From: Gnetum montanum
Lineage: Eukaryota > Streptophyta > Gnetopsida > Gnetales > Gnetaceae
Direction of reading: 5' to 3'
Assembly (NCBI GenBank): GCA_015680685.1
Contig: MNCI01007938.1
Span: forward strand, 348,357 to 412,356
DNA: 64,000 nt
Shown piece after piece: positions 23,831 to 34,711 of this stretch. The notes below the pieces were generated by a model. It was given only the letters and a program-made list of their open reading frames with translations. It did no database searches and had not been told where the DNA came from. Within the stretch, counting starts at the first letter, position 1. Each line of letters begins with the position of its first letter. The position numbers were made by a program, and so were the translations under genes.

Positions 23831-24254
23831 TTGGATCGATTCTTGTTAGCTCTAGATATGACCAAGCAAAGGCTTTTGACCATTTATTCACCACTTTCGA
23901 CAACTTTTCTTTTTGTTTAGGAGTAAGTTTAACATTAATGATGATTGGTTTGCCATTCTTCAAAAATGCATACTCCATACCAGCTAGTAAAGTTTTTAGT
24001 TCTAAGAGCTTCTACTTGAAGTGATTAGGGATCTCCAACTCTCCCCAATAGGTATCATCATCTTCATTAGAGAGTTGGGAATGAACTTGTTCAATTTTGT
24101 CTTTGCCTTCAACATATGCACATGTTAGACTCTTAGTTAGCTCCATGCATATTGTGCTACTATCTAAATCAGTTATCAGCCACTAGGTTCCCTCTTGCTT
24201 TGTGGCTACTATGTACAAACATCGTTGAATATTAATTTCTTATGCACACTGATT

Positions 24255-24629
24255 TCATACCTTAATGTATGTGCTTTTGATTAACCAAATATTTTGCATG
24301 CAATTGCACCCATTATCACTGTACGCAATGCATGGAATACACTTCTTCTCTATTTTTCCTAGCTCATTTTCCTTAGATATTTCTAAGCATAGGTTTCTTA
24401 TTTCCATTTGCATATCGACCGTGCTTAACCAAGCCCTTCCCATAATGATAGAGAAGTCAATTTTGCAATTGTCCACCTTGATTAATAGAAAATCAGTAGG
24501 AGAGGACCACCCATAGACTATGGTCACAATGTCCTCTACTAATTCCAAGGGAATAGTAATCAGATGATCTGCTAATTCTAAATGGATGTTACTCTTCTTA
24601 GGAGGTGGTAGGTTCCAAGCCTTGTACAT
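24255..24629 (-). pseudogene. aspartic protease region of element B
   Basis: An uninterrupted stretch of 124 codons with the pattern of a plant gypsy protease segment: IPLELVEDIVTIVYGW, then FLLIKVDNCKIDFSIIMGRA (the I-x-GRxWL strand) and W-L-S-T-V-D. The canonical D(T/S)G active-site triad is expected slightly upstream (about 24,660-24,640, GVNLIS..DS) and appears eroded. It lies between gag and RT as expected. Confidence 0.6.
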
Positions 24630-24699
24630 ATCATGGGAGATGAGGTTAACTCCAAAACTAGAGTCGAGAAGAGCTTTGCATGGCTCTTGTTCAATAATC

Positions 24700-27261
24700 T
24701 ATAGATAGATTACTAGACTTCCTAGATCAAATCTTTTTGTACAAAGATTACCAACCTTAATCCAATCAAAAATAGCATGAGTTTGCATTATAGTGCAAAT
24801 CCTAGGTAGCATGTGGTTTGAAGGGTACTCAAAGGTATTTGATGCAAAGGATGAGGATGCTAGAGATGCAAGGTGATTAGTTAGAGTAGGTTGTGAGGGC
24901 TGGAGAGGAGTGTTAGAACAAAAGAAAGGTTGTTTTCTTGATTTATTATCTGGACCACTTTCTTGAAACATTGGTTGTGAGTGTATAGCCCTTGTAGCAT
25001 TTTGTTGTTACAGCTATGGAGGAATTTCACCCTACATGGATGGAGCAAGAGGTAAGTTGAAGCTGGAGGTGTAGGTGCAGAGGGATGTGGAGGATGATAA
25101 GGATACGAATATGGGTTTTCCCCTCAGGTAGATGAAGAATGTATTTGGTGGTACTCTGGAGGATAATAGTGATGCTAGAATGATGCATGACTCACAGAAC
25201 TTCTAGGGGAGATGGGCTACTAAACATAGTCCTCATATGGATCTAGTTGCCTATAAGGGTACTAGTGCCTTGACGGTGGCATTTCCCATGATTGTGGTTG
25301 ATACCACTATTAGTATTATTCGTATGATTGTGGAGGAGTTCCACTTGGATAGTAAGCTTATTATTGTTGGTGGAACTATCTTGGACTACCTTGAGGGTAA
25401 GGCAATCATCTTTAAGCTTGCCTACATGCTAGGTGAGGATTCAATGCATACACTCCAAACTCTTGTAAGTGTGACACCACAAGGTAACATCCCTTTGAAT
25501 GTTCATATTGACAAATGTCACATTTGATTTCATCATCAAAGTCAGACTCCATAATTTCCTCTACTATAGCAGCTTTACCCTTACCTCTTTGATAGGCACG
25601 TTTATCATCTTTTTATCTCCTATGATTATGATCACTATTTTGCTCTTTGGATTCTTTGGCAATCTTTAAGGTGATTTGAAACTTTTCATCGAAAGAGTCC
25701 CATAACTTATCAACCTTGGCCAAAATATCAAAAACAAATTTTTGGATGGGCAAGGTCTTAAGGTTCACCACTTCATCAAGTGGTAACTCCTCCTTGTCAC
25801 AAAATTAGACCTTTCATTTTCTAATGGAAGCATCCCTATTATATTCTTTAGCACTTTTCCTTTTTCATAGCTCACTTGCTTCTTTTACTACCTACTCAAT
25901 TAACCTTTGTATCTGATGAGCTTTCACTTTAGACAATCTTCCTTGGGCATACACCATAAGTGTTCTTCTTGTTTCTGCCCTAAGCCCATCTATGATGTGA
26001 CGAAGTTGTTCCCTCTAAGAGTAACCATAGCCTGAGTATCGGTGTAGGAGTGAATAGTATTGATCCATTATGGCATCTAAGGGTTCATGTGCTCCTTCTT
26101 TCTAACCTTGGATTTTCCTTCTCATGTTAAACACTCTGGAGTACATCTGGTGTTTGTCATAAAACAATTCTAACATGGTACTCCATCTATGGATAGATTC
26201 CAGCTCTAAAGATCAATACCAACTTTCAACTTCCTTAATGAGTGTCCTTGGAAAAAGCTTGAGTTTCTACCACTCATTCTCTATTTTTTGTAAAGCACAG
26301 GCATCTTGAAAAGCTCGTAGATGTGTCTGCACATCAAAATTGTATCCCCCTCAAATCTTGGAATATTTTTCATATCTAGGCACTTAATCTGACTATCCTT
26401 CATATGACTAGTTGGGATCTTCACTGCCTCTGCAATGTTAAGCATACTGCAAGTCACCAATAAAGGTTCATCATCATCTCTATGTTGATGATGCTAATGA
26501 TGGTTTTAGCCACCCCTTCAGTTTTGATGGCCTTCACAGTCATTTTTATTTCATCGACCACCTTCATCACGGTTGTTTCAATGACAACTTCCATAATAAC
26601 CGTCAAATGAAGAGGAATTTTTGGAATCAAATGAAGAGGATGAAGACGAAGGTGGATTTCCACCACCACCATAATGTCTACCACCACTCTTGCACTTATT
26701 ATGATCACCATCCTTAGATCCCTTGTTGCTGCAATGTTTACCCAAGTTCCTACATTGGCTATCACTCTTTCTTAACCCCAGTTTATGAATAGTCGATCAT
26801 AGGGCCAGGTTCACACCCTTGTCATGAGTAGCAGGGACTAGAGAATCTTCATGTTGAGAACCTTCCAAGGGAGGATCCTCATTATCCTCTTGATCTAGTA
26901 GGAACAAAGGGTTAGTGTAATGTTTTCCCTTTGTATCTTCATGGAGTTTCTCCTGACATTTATCTCATTTATGTTGTGTTTCAATCGGACAGTAGCTCTG
27001 AGTGTCATATCCATCCGTAATGTACTCTTCTTGAAGATCTTCTATGTCCAACTTCTTAAGGATTTTAAATAGCATTCTAGACACAGATCTATCGAGAGGC
27101 AAGATGTCATTGCCCTCCATATCACACCATTGCATTTATTCATCCTAATGTAGGATAAAGGTGAAATTTGACACAAACTCATTTGGATGAGTGCATACCA
27201 CCTTGCATTCTTGTGGGACTAGTGGTTTCATATCTTTAGGCTTACGAGAAGAAGAAGACAT
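24700..27261 (-). pseudogene. gag of element B, decayed
   Basis: The start codon at 27,261 begins MSSSSRKPKDMKPLVPQECK, matching element A. Downstream are a Gly/Ser/Asp-rich tract (about 26,740-26,560), the capsid-like region with EQLRHIIDGLRAETRRTL (about 26,015-25,955) and a short zinc-knuckle-like CDIC-x3-H-x3-C motif (about 25,525-25,490). A Pro/Gln/Tyr-rich linker (25,480-24,900) leads to the protease. The gag polyprotein would form the virus-like particle. The copy is broken by stops. Confidence 0.72.
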
Positions 27262-27401
27262 TTTGCAAAACAAAATGAAATTGTTAGTGTGCTCTTATAA
27301 TTTGTATATATAATGGAAATGATATTGACCTTTAGGTTCATACAACAATATTAGTGATATTCACTTATACCTAAATACTGCAAGTTTCAAAAATAAAACT
27401 T

Positions 27402-27418
27402 TCCTAGCAACGACGCCA
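27402..27418 (-). other. primer-binding site of element B (tRNA-Asp type)
   Basis: Minus strand TGGCGTCGTTGCTAGGA, one base after the LTR end, differs from the tRNA-Asp complement TGGCGCCGTTGCCGGGG by a few transitions. Confidence 0.82.
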
Positions 27419-27419
27419 A

Positions 27420-28315
27420 TTATGAGTGGCAAGGTACCCCGATGCCCAACTATATGAATCAAAAAGCATTGACATGCGATCTAGTCGAATTCCAAGGACT
27501 TCATCATTTCTAGTGCACTAGCCCTATATGAAGCGAATCTAAACTTAAGGTCAATCGTTGTCTTCCCAATTACACTTGTGATGTTTGTTGGTATGGTTAA
27601 GTGTAACTGAGCCATTTGATTTTTATCATTTTTTATGTTTTATAAGTTGGTCCTCAAATGTATATAAAGGTAATTTGATTAACTAACCTAAATTAATTAA
27701 TTAAATAATCATTTAACTAATCCTAACATAAGTATCCATTCCCACTTTTCATACACATCTTGAACATATCCACTACTGGGCAACCAAGCACTACGCTATT
27801 GGGCATACCAAGCAATAACACTATTGGGATTATCAAGTGAATACATGTCACACTCGAAGCATTCATACTTATGTATTTAATTTATCTAGCTCAATAACCT
27901 CATTAACTTAATTTTTAGAAAATATTTGCAAAATAATTTAGAACAATTAACAAATAATTGAAAAAATTGAATGCATAAATAAAATAGCTAATCTATCCAA
28001 AGTGCTACAAGGTTTATCAGAAAGCTCATCTTTATTGCCACACACACTATTGTGCTTAGGTACAACAATGCTTGAATAAAAATCCATACACTCAATAACT
28101 GCTGCTACAAGCACTCAAGGAAAAGAATTTCTAACTTTCAAATGGAAAAAATGCAAGAGTTTCACTCCTACTAAAATCTAGATTGCCATAAATGTAGCTG
28201 GAAGGTACATATTTATAGGTGACAGATAGACACTATGTTAATGGGGCCTTGTTGATGCAGGGAAAGATGCATTGACGAGGCCTCATTGACGTAGCCAACC
28301 AACAATGACTCATCA
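27420..28315 (-). repeat. 5' LTR of element B (896 bp)
   Basis: Left end TTATGAGTGG (one change from TGATGAGTGG), right end TGACTCATCA. On the minus strand the U3 begins TGATGAGTCATTG and carries the AGGCCT repeats (about 28,295-28,240), then TATA box CTATAAATATG (about 28,215). It aligns with 15,270-16,088 and 2,503-3,392. Confidence 0.9.
28240..28295 (-). promoter_or_regulatory. AGGCCT repeats in the U3 of element B's 5' LTR
   Basis: Reading minus: GTCAATGAGGCCTCGTCAATG and ATCAACAAGGCCCCATTAA repeat the same core at about 30-base spacing, upstream of the TATA box. This block is the one partly duplicated inside the element at 19,663-19,680. Confidence 0.55.
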
Positions 28316-28320
28316 CTTTG
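28316..28320. repeat. target-site duplication of element B, right copy (CTTTG)
   Basis: See the left copy at 15,265-15,269; one mismatch. Confidence 0.6.
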
Positions 28321-30353
28321 GAAATTCTTTGATAAAATATAATGTTTTTGGATTTTTGGAATAATTGTGGAATTTCTAAACTTTTAAACATTTTTAAATA
28401 TTTAACTAGAAACTTGTGTCTAGCCTATATCCTGAGACTTTTGGCCTAATTCTTTTATGCTTCATAAATAGGAAAATAAAATAACATTTCTTATTTGAGG
28501 GGTTCTAAATCCTCCTATACTATTTATTTATTTTATGGCTACTTTATAAATTAATAAATCAAGGTTAAATCCAAGTCCTTAGGGTTCTGTAGCATTTATA
28601 TTAGTTATTTATGAGAGTTTATAGATAATTAATAGGGGTTTCATAAAGTAAGACCTTGTATTACAACATAATTACAAAAAATGCATGGTACTTCATGCGC
28701 ATGAAGTAAGCCACAACATGTAAGTACTTAATTATGTTTATGCTCCTTTGCCTTAAGTACTCTACAAGATCTTACAACAACTCACTAGATATCAACATGT
28801 CTTGCTCTAGCTAACACATTTCTATAGCACTTAGCATGAAGAAGAGAGTGGATATTCCTACCTGCAACACCATATTAAGTAACTTTAATGAACACTTGGC
28901 CTAGTAGATGTGTGTACCATGTAGTGTTACTCCAAATCACATCAATTTTTCTACAATATGGCTTTCATGACCTATAGCCATTTCACATTGTAGCTCCTCC
29001 ACTATCAATGATACTTCAAATATATTATGTCATATGAATACTACACTAGATTTTTGAGCTTGATGATGCATAATCATCTTGTATATGTAATGCCTAAATA
29101 TTTTAATGTTAAATGAACATGATAATTATAAATAATGAACATGGTTATCTATGCTTACAAGTCTTGTTATTGTACACAAGGTCAAATTATTCATTGAAGA
29201 AAGGATATGCTCCAAATATAATATCCTTATAACAAATGAAATGGCATGTGTATTTGTGTAAAAATGCTTTCTTTTTCTAATGTCATAAAATTCATAAGTA
29301 CCAATCAGAAACAACATTGACATTGTCATGTCTAAGAGATCTTAGGTATTAAACTTATTCATAGAAACAAACCTAATTATAGGTCATTCCATAATCAAGT
29401 TGAACTCACACTCTAGGTGCCAAAGTTACTACTTAATGATCTCTAATTCCTTCTACATTTCTAGAACTCACAATGCAATGGAGGACGTATGAATGTTTAT
29501 ATGACCACCCTCCTTAACCTCTTTAGAAGCATTTTTGTTTAACACTTCAAGCCCATCTTTATTGATGATTTACATGGTCTCCACCATGTTGAAGATTTTG
29601 ACGTTGCGATCAGCATCTATGTTATCTAATGCAAAAGGATGAATCTACTCATCTTAGTAGAATTTTTCATAAGAACACTTGTAGTGTTGATTTGGTCCTC
29701 TTTATTAATAATGAGCAATGATAAATCATAGATTCTAAATTGCAAAGCCTTTGACATCTCTTTTATATCATTCAAAAATTAGATGGTTTCTTCATTGTAG
29801 TGGATTTGATCCTTGATAATATGTGTGATCTAGAGAAATGAGTGAACCTGATGATCAACATCTCCTCCATCTGCATAAAGGATGCCAACAAAGAAACCCT
29901 TACATCTAGATCCATTATATTTTCACCACTAAACCTTAGGACCCCTCTCTTGCAAATGCAACAACCACATGGTGTACCATAGGGATGTCATTGTAACTAA
30001 ATATCGATGTAAGATTCATGAAATATAGAGTAAGATCTCGAACATATGATATCATCGAGTTTTTTTCATGAAAGCACCAATCACATAACAAATGTCTCCT
30101 AGAAAATTTTAGTAGTTTGCATAATTAATCAATTGTGACTCAGGTTCATTGTTGGAGGCATTATCATTATTATTCAACAATAGTTTTGTTGGATGCAATG
30201 TTTTCTACCCCAATGGAGTTCTTCTTATCTTCGATGCTCTATTAATCCTACTAACATAATTCTTCTTTTGTGATAGGCCCTCTACCTTATTACTACAATT
30301 GACTCAATTTCCTAGGAATTCAATGACTCACTACATTGTTATCTTGCTCTTCT
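28321..30353. other. no gene recognised; AT-rich DNA with one perfect palindrome
   Basis: No domain or LTR identified on either strand. At 28,689-28,708 there is a perfect 20-bp palindrome with half-site TACTTCATGC. Minus-strand text around 29,820-29,640 has a charged, helix-like open stretch, but no family is recognisable and stops flank it. Confidence 0.5.
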
Positions 30354-30653
30354 TAATAAAATGTATCTTGCCTAGCTCCAATATCAAATATCTAATATTG
30401 GGGTCCAAGAAGCAATGTTGGATATCTGATATCGTGGGATGTGTGCTGGCCTATAAATATAGTGCTTAGGCATACGGTTTGTATATAGTTTTCTTAATAG
30501 ACTAGCTAAACTCTTGCAATTTTATTTTGTAGTCTTACAATTAGTGAGTGCCCATAGTGTGGATCTAAGTTAGTTGTACGGCATCTTATTCGAGTGGAAA
30601 TGTACCTAGACACATTCCATGGATAGCAATAAGATCAAGATTGATTCTTATTC

Positions 30654-30658
30654 ATTGC
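30654..30658. repeat. target-site duplication of solo LTR G, left (ATTGC)
   Basis: Perfect 5-bp match to 31,636-31,640. Confidence 0.9.
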
Positions 30659-31635
30659 TGATGAGACGTGATATGCACAAGCCGCGATATCGCGACTGCA
30701 GCGATATCGCATCCCCTGCGATATCACGTACGCGATATCACGCCTTCCCTTGCGATATCACGTACACGATATCGCGGTCCGCCGCCAAATCTATAAATAA
30801 GAGGCGGCACTCCCCTCATTTCTCATCCTAGGCTAGAAGTAGCGAAGCTCTGGTAGATTGATCACCCCAGAGATAGAATATTTTCCATGTGCCCACAGTA
30901 GGAGTCCCCCAAGTGAACGGTTCTTTATTCGAGCAGCTTTGTACCTGAACGCAAGTTGTGTACGGCAATAAAGACAAGCTTTGTGGATAAACCTTGCAGT
31001 ACATGGATAGGTTTATTTAATGTTATTTATTGCTTTCCTAGTAGCGTGACATTAGTACGACTTGGTTACGAGCATTGACGAATGTGTACGGCTAGCCAAG
31101 GAATCGGCTACTCATCACGATTAGATTCTCTTACCCTTATCTCCTAGAATGTGGGATGAGTACGACTTAATTACGAGCATCTACGGATGTGTACGGTTAC
31201 TCAAGGAATCGGCTGCTCGTCACACTTAGGCTAGTTAGGTGCCTCAGTATGACCGCTTCGAGCACGTGCATTACGTGTGGTAATCCCAGTAACGATTAGC
31301 GTTTGGTAGCCATAGTTGCATAGTTCAGGGTGTGTACAGCAAGTGGGAACAGATGCTGATGCTAGGACTTAGTGCTGTAGTTAGAGTTAGTTTTAGTCTC
31401 TCAACCCTTCACCCATTAGCATAGGAGATAAACCTGAAAAGACCAAAAAAATCATATACCTCGGACTTACTTAACATACACCGTGACAACAACAAGTAAG
31501 TCTGGGAAGACAACGATTAATTAACCCCAAGTGTTCCTTACGATGTTTAGGCATTTAGTTTGTGGAATTCGACCGGATCGCGAGTGCTACGCTCGTTTCG
31601 TATGGTTGAGTGTAGGGGTACCTCGCCACTCATCA
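30659..31635 (+). repeat. solo LTR G (977 bp), inserted in LTR H
   Basis: Ends TGATGAGACG...CACTCATCA and is flanked by perfect ATTGC duplications. With no internal domain, this is the product of LTR-LTR recombination. It is the least decayed gypsy LTR here: its CpG-containing sites are mostly intact, whereas the others show TpG/CpA changes. TATA box CTATAAATAAG near 30,790. The R/U5 part includes GAGCATTACGTG-like and GGTAATCCCAGTAACG text shared with the other LTRs. Confidence 0.92.
30680..30777 (+). promoter_or_regulatory. array of six GATATC palindromes in the U3 of LTR G
   Basis: GATATC occurs at 30,686, 30,703, 30,720, 30,734, 30,753 and 30,768, most within larger palindromes (CGATATCG, ACGCGATATC). 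The array ends about 15 bases before the TATA box. Spacing of 14-19 bases is irregular. Regulator unknown. Confidence 0.7.
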
Positions 31636-31640
31636 ATTGC
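31636..31640. repeat. target-site duplication of solo LTR G, right (ATTGC)
   Basis: Perfect match to 30,654-30,658. Confidence 0.9.
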
Positions 31641-32187
31641 AGCACTTTGACTTAGATTAGATTTACTTTCCATGCAATTTAATTTTCATGTAATTAGTTA
31701 ATATATACATTTCCATGCATATTAATGAATTGGGGAAATGAGCACAACCTATTTTGAGCATAAACACTTGTTCGCTTGGTAATCCCAACAATGTTATTGC
31801 ATAGTTTGCCCAGTAGCATAGCGCTTGGTAATCCCAATAGTGGATACATGGGTTCATGACATGTATAGCAAGCTGGGAATAAATACTCATCACCTATACG
31901 GTAGTTTAGAATTTACTTTCCATTGTTAATTAGTTTAAATAATTGATTTCTTTATTATCGTTAGGAGTAGCATAAGGCTAAAACAACATCAAGAATCATA
32001 TGCCTCACTTTGAACTAAACCATATGTGACAAACCTACCACTAGTCCAAGTGGGAAGATAGCAAACTGTGATTAAGGCATAATGATCTAGATGCCACAAC
32101 TAGTCCCATCCACAAAAGTCAACTCAATCATGCATGAACACTTGTGATTCTTATGGTTGGGCATAGGGGGTATCCCACCACTCATCA

Positions 32188-32525
32188 TTATGATATTCTT
32201 CAATTCCAACCTCCTAGATCCTTCGATATTGATACAACCAATATTGAGTCATAGTCACTACACGTCAATGCTAGGACTAGGATCAAATATAGTCGCAAAC
32301 ATAGAATTTGTAGTCAATGGTAGCAACATTCTTAAACTAATCACGTATAAAAAGCCTTTAAAAGCTTAATGTGAAATGTTGTAACATGCAATTAACTGTT
32401 AATAAAAAACATAAAATTGTAACGCAAAGTTGATATATTATCATTGTGTAATGTACACCAAGATGAATGTATTTTAAAAATCAACAATATCCTTACAAGT
32501 ACAAGAAATTTAATGTCCTTATTAC
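32188..32525. other. no feature recognised
   Basis: Short AT-rich spacer between LTR H and element I/J; no coding or repeat signal seen. Confidence 0.5.
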
Positions 32526-32530
32526 AAGTA

Positions 32531-33533
32531 TGATGAGAGCGATTACTCTAGCAGTTACTCTAACAATTGTTCTAATTATTAGAGTAGTTACTCTAGGGGT
32601 ATATTCTAATTATTATAGTTACTCTAGAGATTTATTCTAATTAATAGAGCAGTTACTCTAGCAGTTTATTCTAATTATTAGAGTGGTTACTCTAGCGGTT
32701 ACTTTAGCAGTTATTCTAATTATTAGAGTGGTTACTCTAATTATTAGAGTAGTTGCTCCCAAACCTATAAATACAGTGCCCAGGCACACAATTAAAGAAG
32801 TCTTTTAGGAGCCAAGTAGCAAAACTCTTGTAGTCTATTTGAAAGTTAGAGTATTTTCCAGGTGCCTGCAACAAGAGGTCTAAGTATGGCTGGATCTTTA
32901 TTCGAGCATTGTGTACCTGAGCACACCTTGTGTACGACACTAAAGATGAGCTCTTTGATTCATCCTTGCAGCACTTGAGATTTGTTTTCTTATGTATTTC
33001 TTTTATTTTATTTTGTTATGCATTTATTTTATTTTATTTTATTTTATGCACTTTACATTTCTATTATTAGCATAGCAATTCATTTTAATCAATTAAGCAA
33101 ATTGTTAAATTACACAAGCACGACCACTTTAAGCATGCGTGTAACGCTTGGTAACCTAGTAACAATTAGCGTTTGGTAATCCCAGCAATGTTGCACTAGT
33201 TCAAGATGTGTACAAAAAGTAGGAACAAATGTTGGTGTTAGGATTAGTTAAAACTTAGTTAATGAGTAGTTAAGTTAAATTAGTCACTTAGTTACCTCTC
33301 TCCTTTCCTACTAGTGCAGGACATAAAAACATAAAAGCTATTAAAATCATATGCCTCAAGCTTACTTAACCATACAATCGTGACATACAGGTAAGCTTAG
33401 GAAGACAATGATCAACCAACCCATCCTTGTTCCACAAGGACGCATAAGCACTTAGTCCTTGGAATTCGATCGAATCGTGCGTGAAATGCTCGTATTCATA
33501 TGGTTGAGCATAAAGGTACCTCGCCGCTCATCA
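32531..33533 (+). repeat. 5' LTR I (1,003 bp) with minisatellite U3
   Basis: TGATGAGAGC...GCTCATCA. The U3 (32,540-32,760) is a minisatellite. TATA box CTATAAATAC near 32,765; the R/U5 module is shared with the other LTRs. Confidence 0.92.
32540..32760 (+). repeat. minisatellite in the U3 of LTR I
   Basis: About six imperfect units built from GTTACTCTAGCAGTT and ATTCTAATTATTAGAG. The phrase ACTCTAATTATTAGAGT is self-complementary apart from its centre, so the array can form hairpins. The homologous array in LTR J is 33,794-33,965. Confidence 0.85.
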
Positions 33534-33534
33534 T

Positions 33535-33552
33535 TGGTGTTGTTGTCAGGGA
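33535..33552 (+). other. primer-binding site of element I/J
   Basis: TGGTGTTGTTGTCAGGGA, one base after the LTR, is a decayed form of the tRNA-Asp-type site. Confidence 0.75.
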
Positions 33553-33669
33553 CTTAGTTGTTTGTGCACTAACTAGAATATAGGAAATCATTCACATCGT
33601 TGGAATGAACCCTTAGGGTTGATTGAGAAAATAATAAAAAAGAATACATTGCACACTGAACAGACAAGT

Positions 33670-33793
33670 ATGTCTCCTTCTTCGTATGAAAGCGCCTCAC
33701 CACCCAGGTCTGAAACAAGAAATAGTCAGCGACGTAATATACATGACATTGATCTGTCAGTCCCTCAACAAGTTCAAGTGGTATATATTCATC
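33670..33793 (+). pseudogene. gag N-terminus remnant of element I/J
   Basis: Starts MSPSSYESASPPRSETRN and ends with QVQVVYIHP where the coding frame runs into the 3' LTR. It occupies the place of the MSSSSRK... starts in A and B, and of the gag start in F. The rest of gag and all of pol are gone. Confidence 0.65.
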
Positions 33794-34706
33794 CGATTAC
33801 TTTAGCAGTTGTTTTAATTATTATAGTAGTTACTCTAGCAATTTATTCTAATTATTAGAGCAGTTACTCTAGCGGTTTATTTTAATTATTAGAGCAATTA
33901 CTCTAGTGTTTACTTTAGCAGTTATTCTAATTATTAGATTGGTTACTCTAATTATTAGAGTAGTTGCTCCCAAACCTATAAATACAATGCCCATGCGCAC
34001 AATTAAAGAAGTATTTTAAGAGTCAAGTAGTGAAAGTTTTGTGGTTTGTTTGAAAGTTAGAGTATTTTTCAAGTGCCCGCAGTAGGAGGTCTAAGTGTGG
34101 ACAGATCTTTATTCGAGCATTGTGTACCTGAGCACACATTGTGTACGGCAATAAAGACGAGCTCTTTGATTCATCCTTGTAGCACTTGAGATTTTTTTTC
34201 TTACGCATTTCTTTTATTTTATGCACTTTACATTTCTGTTATTAGCATAGCAATTCATTTTGATCAATTAAGCAAATCGTTAAATTACACAAGCACAACC
34301 ATTTCGAGTATGTGTGTAACACTTGGTAACCCAGTAACGATTAACATTTGGTAATCCTAGTATTGCACTAGTTCAGGATGTGTACGGCAAGTGGGAACAA
34401 ATGCTGGTGTTAGGATTAGTTAAAACTTAGTTAATGAGTAGTTAAGTTAAATTAGTCACTTAGTTACCTCTCTCCTTCCCTACTAGTGCAGGACATAAAA
34501 ACATAAAAGCTATAAAAAATCATATGCCTCAAGCTTGCTTAACCATACAATCGTAACATACAAGTAAGTTTGGGAAAACAACAATCAACCAACCCATCCT
34601 TGTTCCACACAGATACATAAGCACTTAGTCCTTGGAATTCGACCACATCATACATGAAACGCTTGTATTCATATGGTTAAGCATAGGGGTACCTCATCGC
34701 TCATCA
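33794..34706 (+). repeat. 3' LTR J (913 bp), 5'-truncated
   Basis: Aligns with LTR I from its ninth base or so to the CTCATCA end. It carries the same minisatellite with fewer or rearranged units, TATA box CTATAAATAC near 33,977 and the same U5. The two LTRs differ at scattered positions. Confidence 0.9.
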
Positions 34707-34711
34707 AAGTA

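Larger units (their letters stand above)
15270..28315 (-). mobile_element. full-length Ty3/gypsy element B (about 13 kb)
   Basis: Two related LTRs in the same orientation bracket, in minus-strand order: primer site, gag, protease, RT, RNase H, integrase, a long tail, an internal promoter-like site, an accessory ORF and a polypurine tract. The pol order PR-RT-RH-IN is diagnostic of Ty3/gypsy. Near-matching 5-bp flanks (CTTTT/CTTTG) support a single insertion. A 91-base assembly gap lies at the end of integrase. All frames contain stops or frameshifts, and the LTRs are visibly diverged, so the copy is old. Total length exceeds that of simple gypsy elements because of the 3' accessory region of about 5 kb. 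Confidence 0.88.
30354..32187 (+). repeat. LTR H, split by insertion of solo LTR G
   Basis: The left part (30,354-30,658) aligns with the first 300 bases of the element F LTR: eroded GATATC sites, TATA box CTATAAATATAG near 30,450 and the AATAAGATCAAGATTG R region. The right part resumes at 31,641 with GCACTTTGACTTAG and ends CCACTCATCA. No matching target duplication was found (left CTTCT, right TTATG), so it may be old or recombined. No internal element sequence adjoins it. Confidence 0.72.
32526..34711 (+). mobile_element. internally deleted gypsy element I/J with AAGTA target duplications
   Basis: A 5' LTR (32,531-33,533), primer site, the first codons of a gag, and a 3' LTR (33,794-34,706) are flanked by perfect AAGTA repeats (32,526-32,530 and 34,707-34,711). 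Only about 260 bp separates the LTRs. The 3' LTR lacks its first bases: gag text runs straight into the U3 at a shared CGATTACT-like sequence. Thus a large deletion removed nearly all of gag, pol and the first bases of the LTR. It can no longer encode anything. Confidence 0.9.

Noticed and set aside
28316-30353. Considered as a decayed DNA transposon (hAT or Mutator)
   Set aside because: No transposase motif, terminal inverted repeats or target duplications could be found.
30680-30777. Array of short palindromes considered as a CRISPR array or satellite
   Set aside because: Spacing is irregular, units are 6-12 bp, and the array sits in the U3 of an LTR before a TATA box; the genome is eukaryotic.
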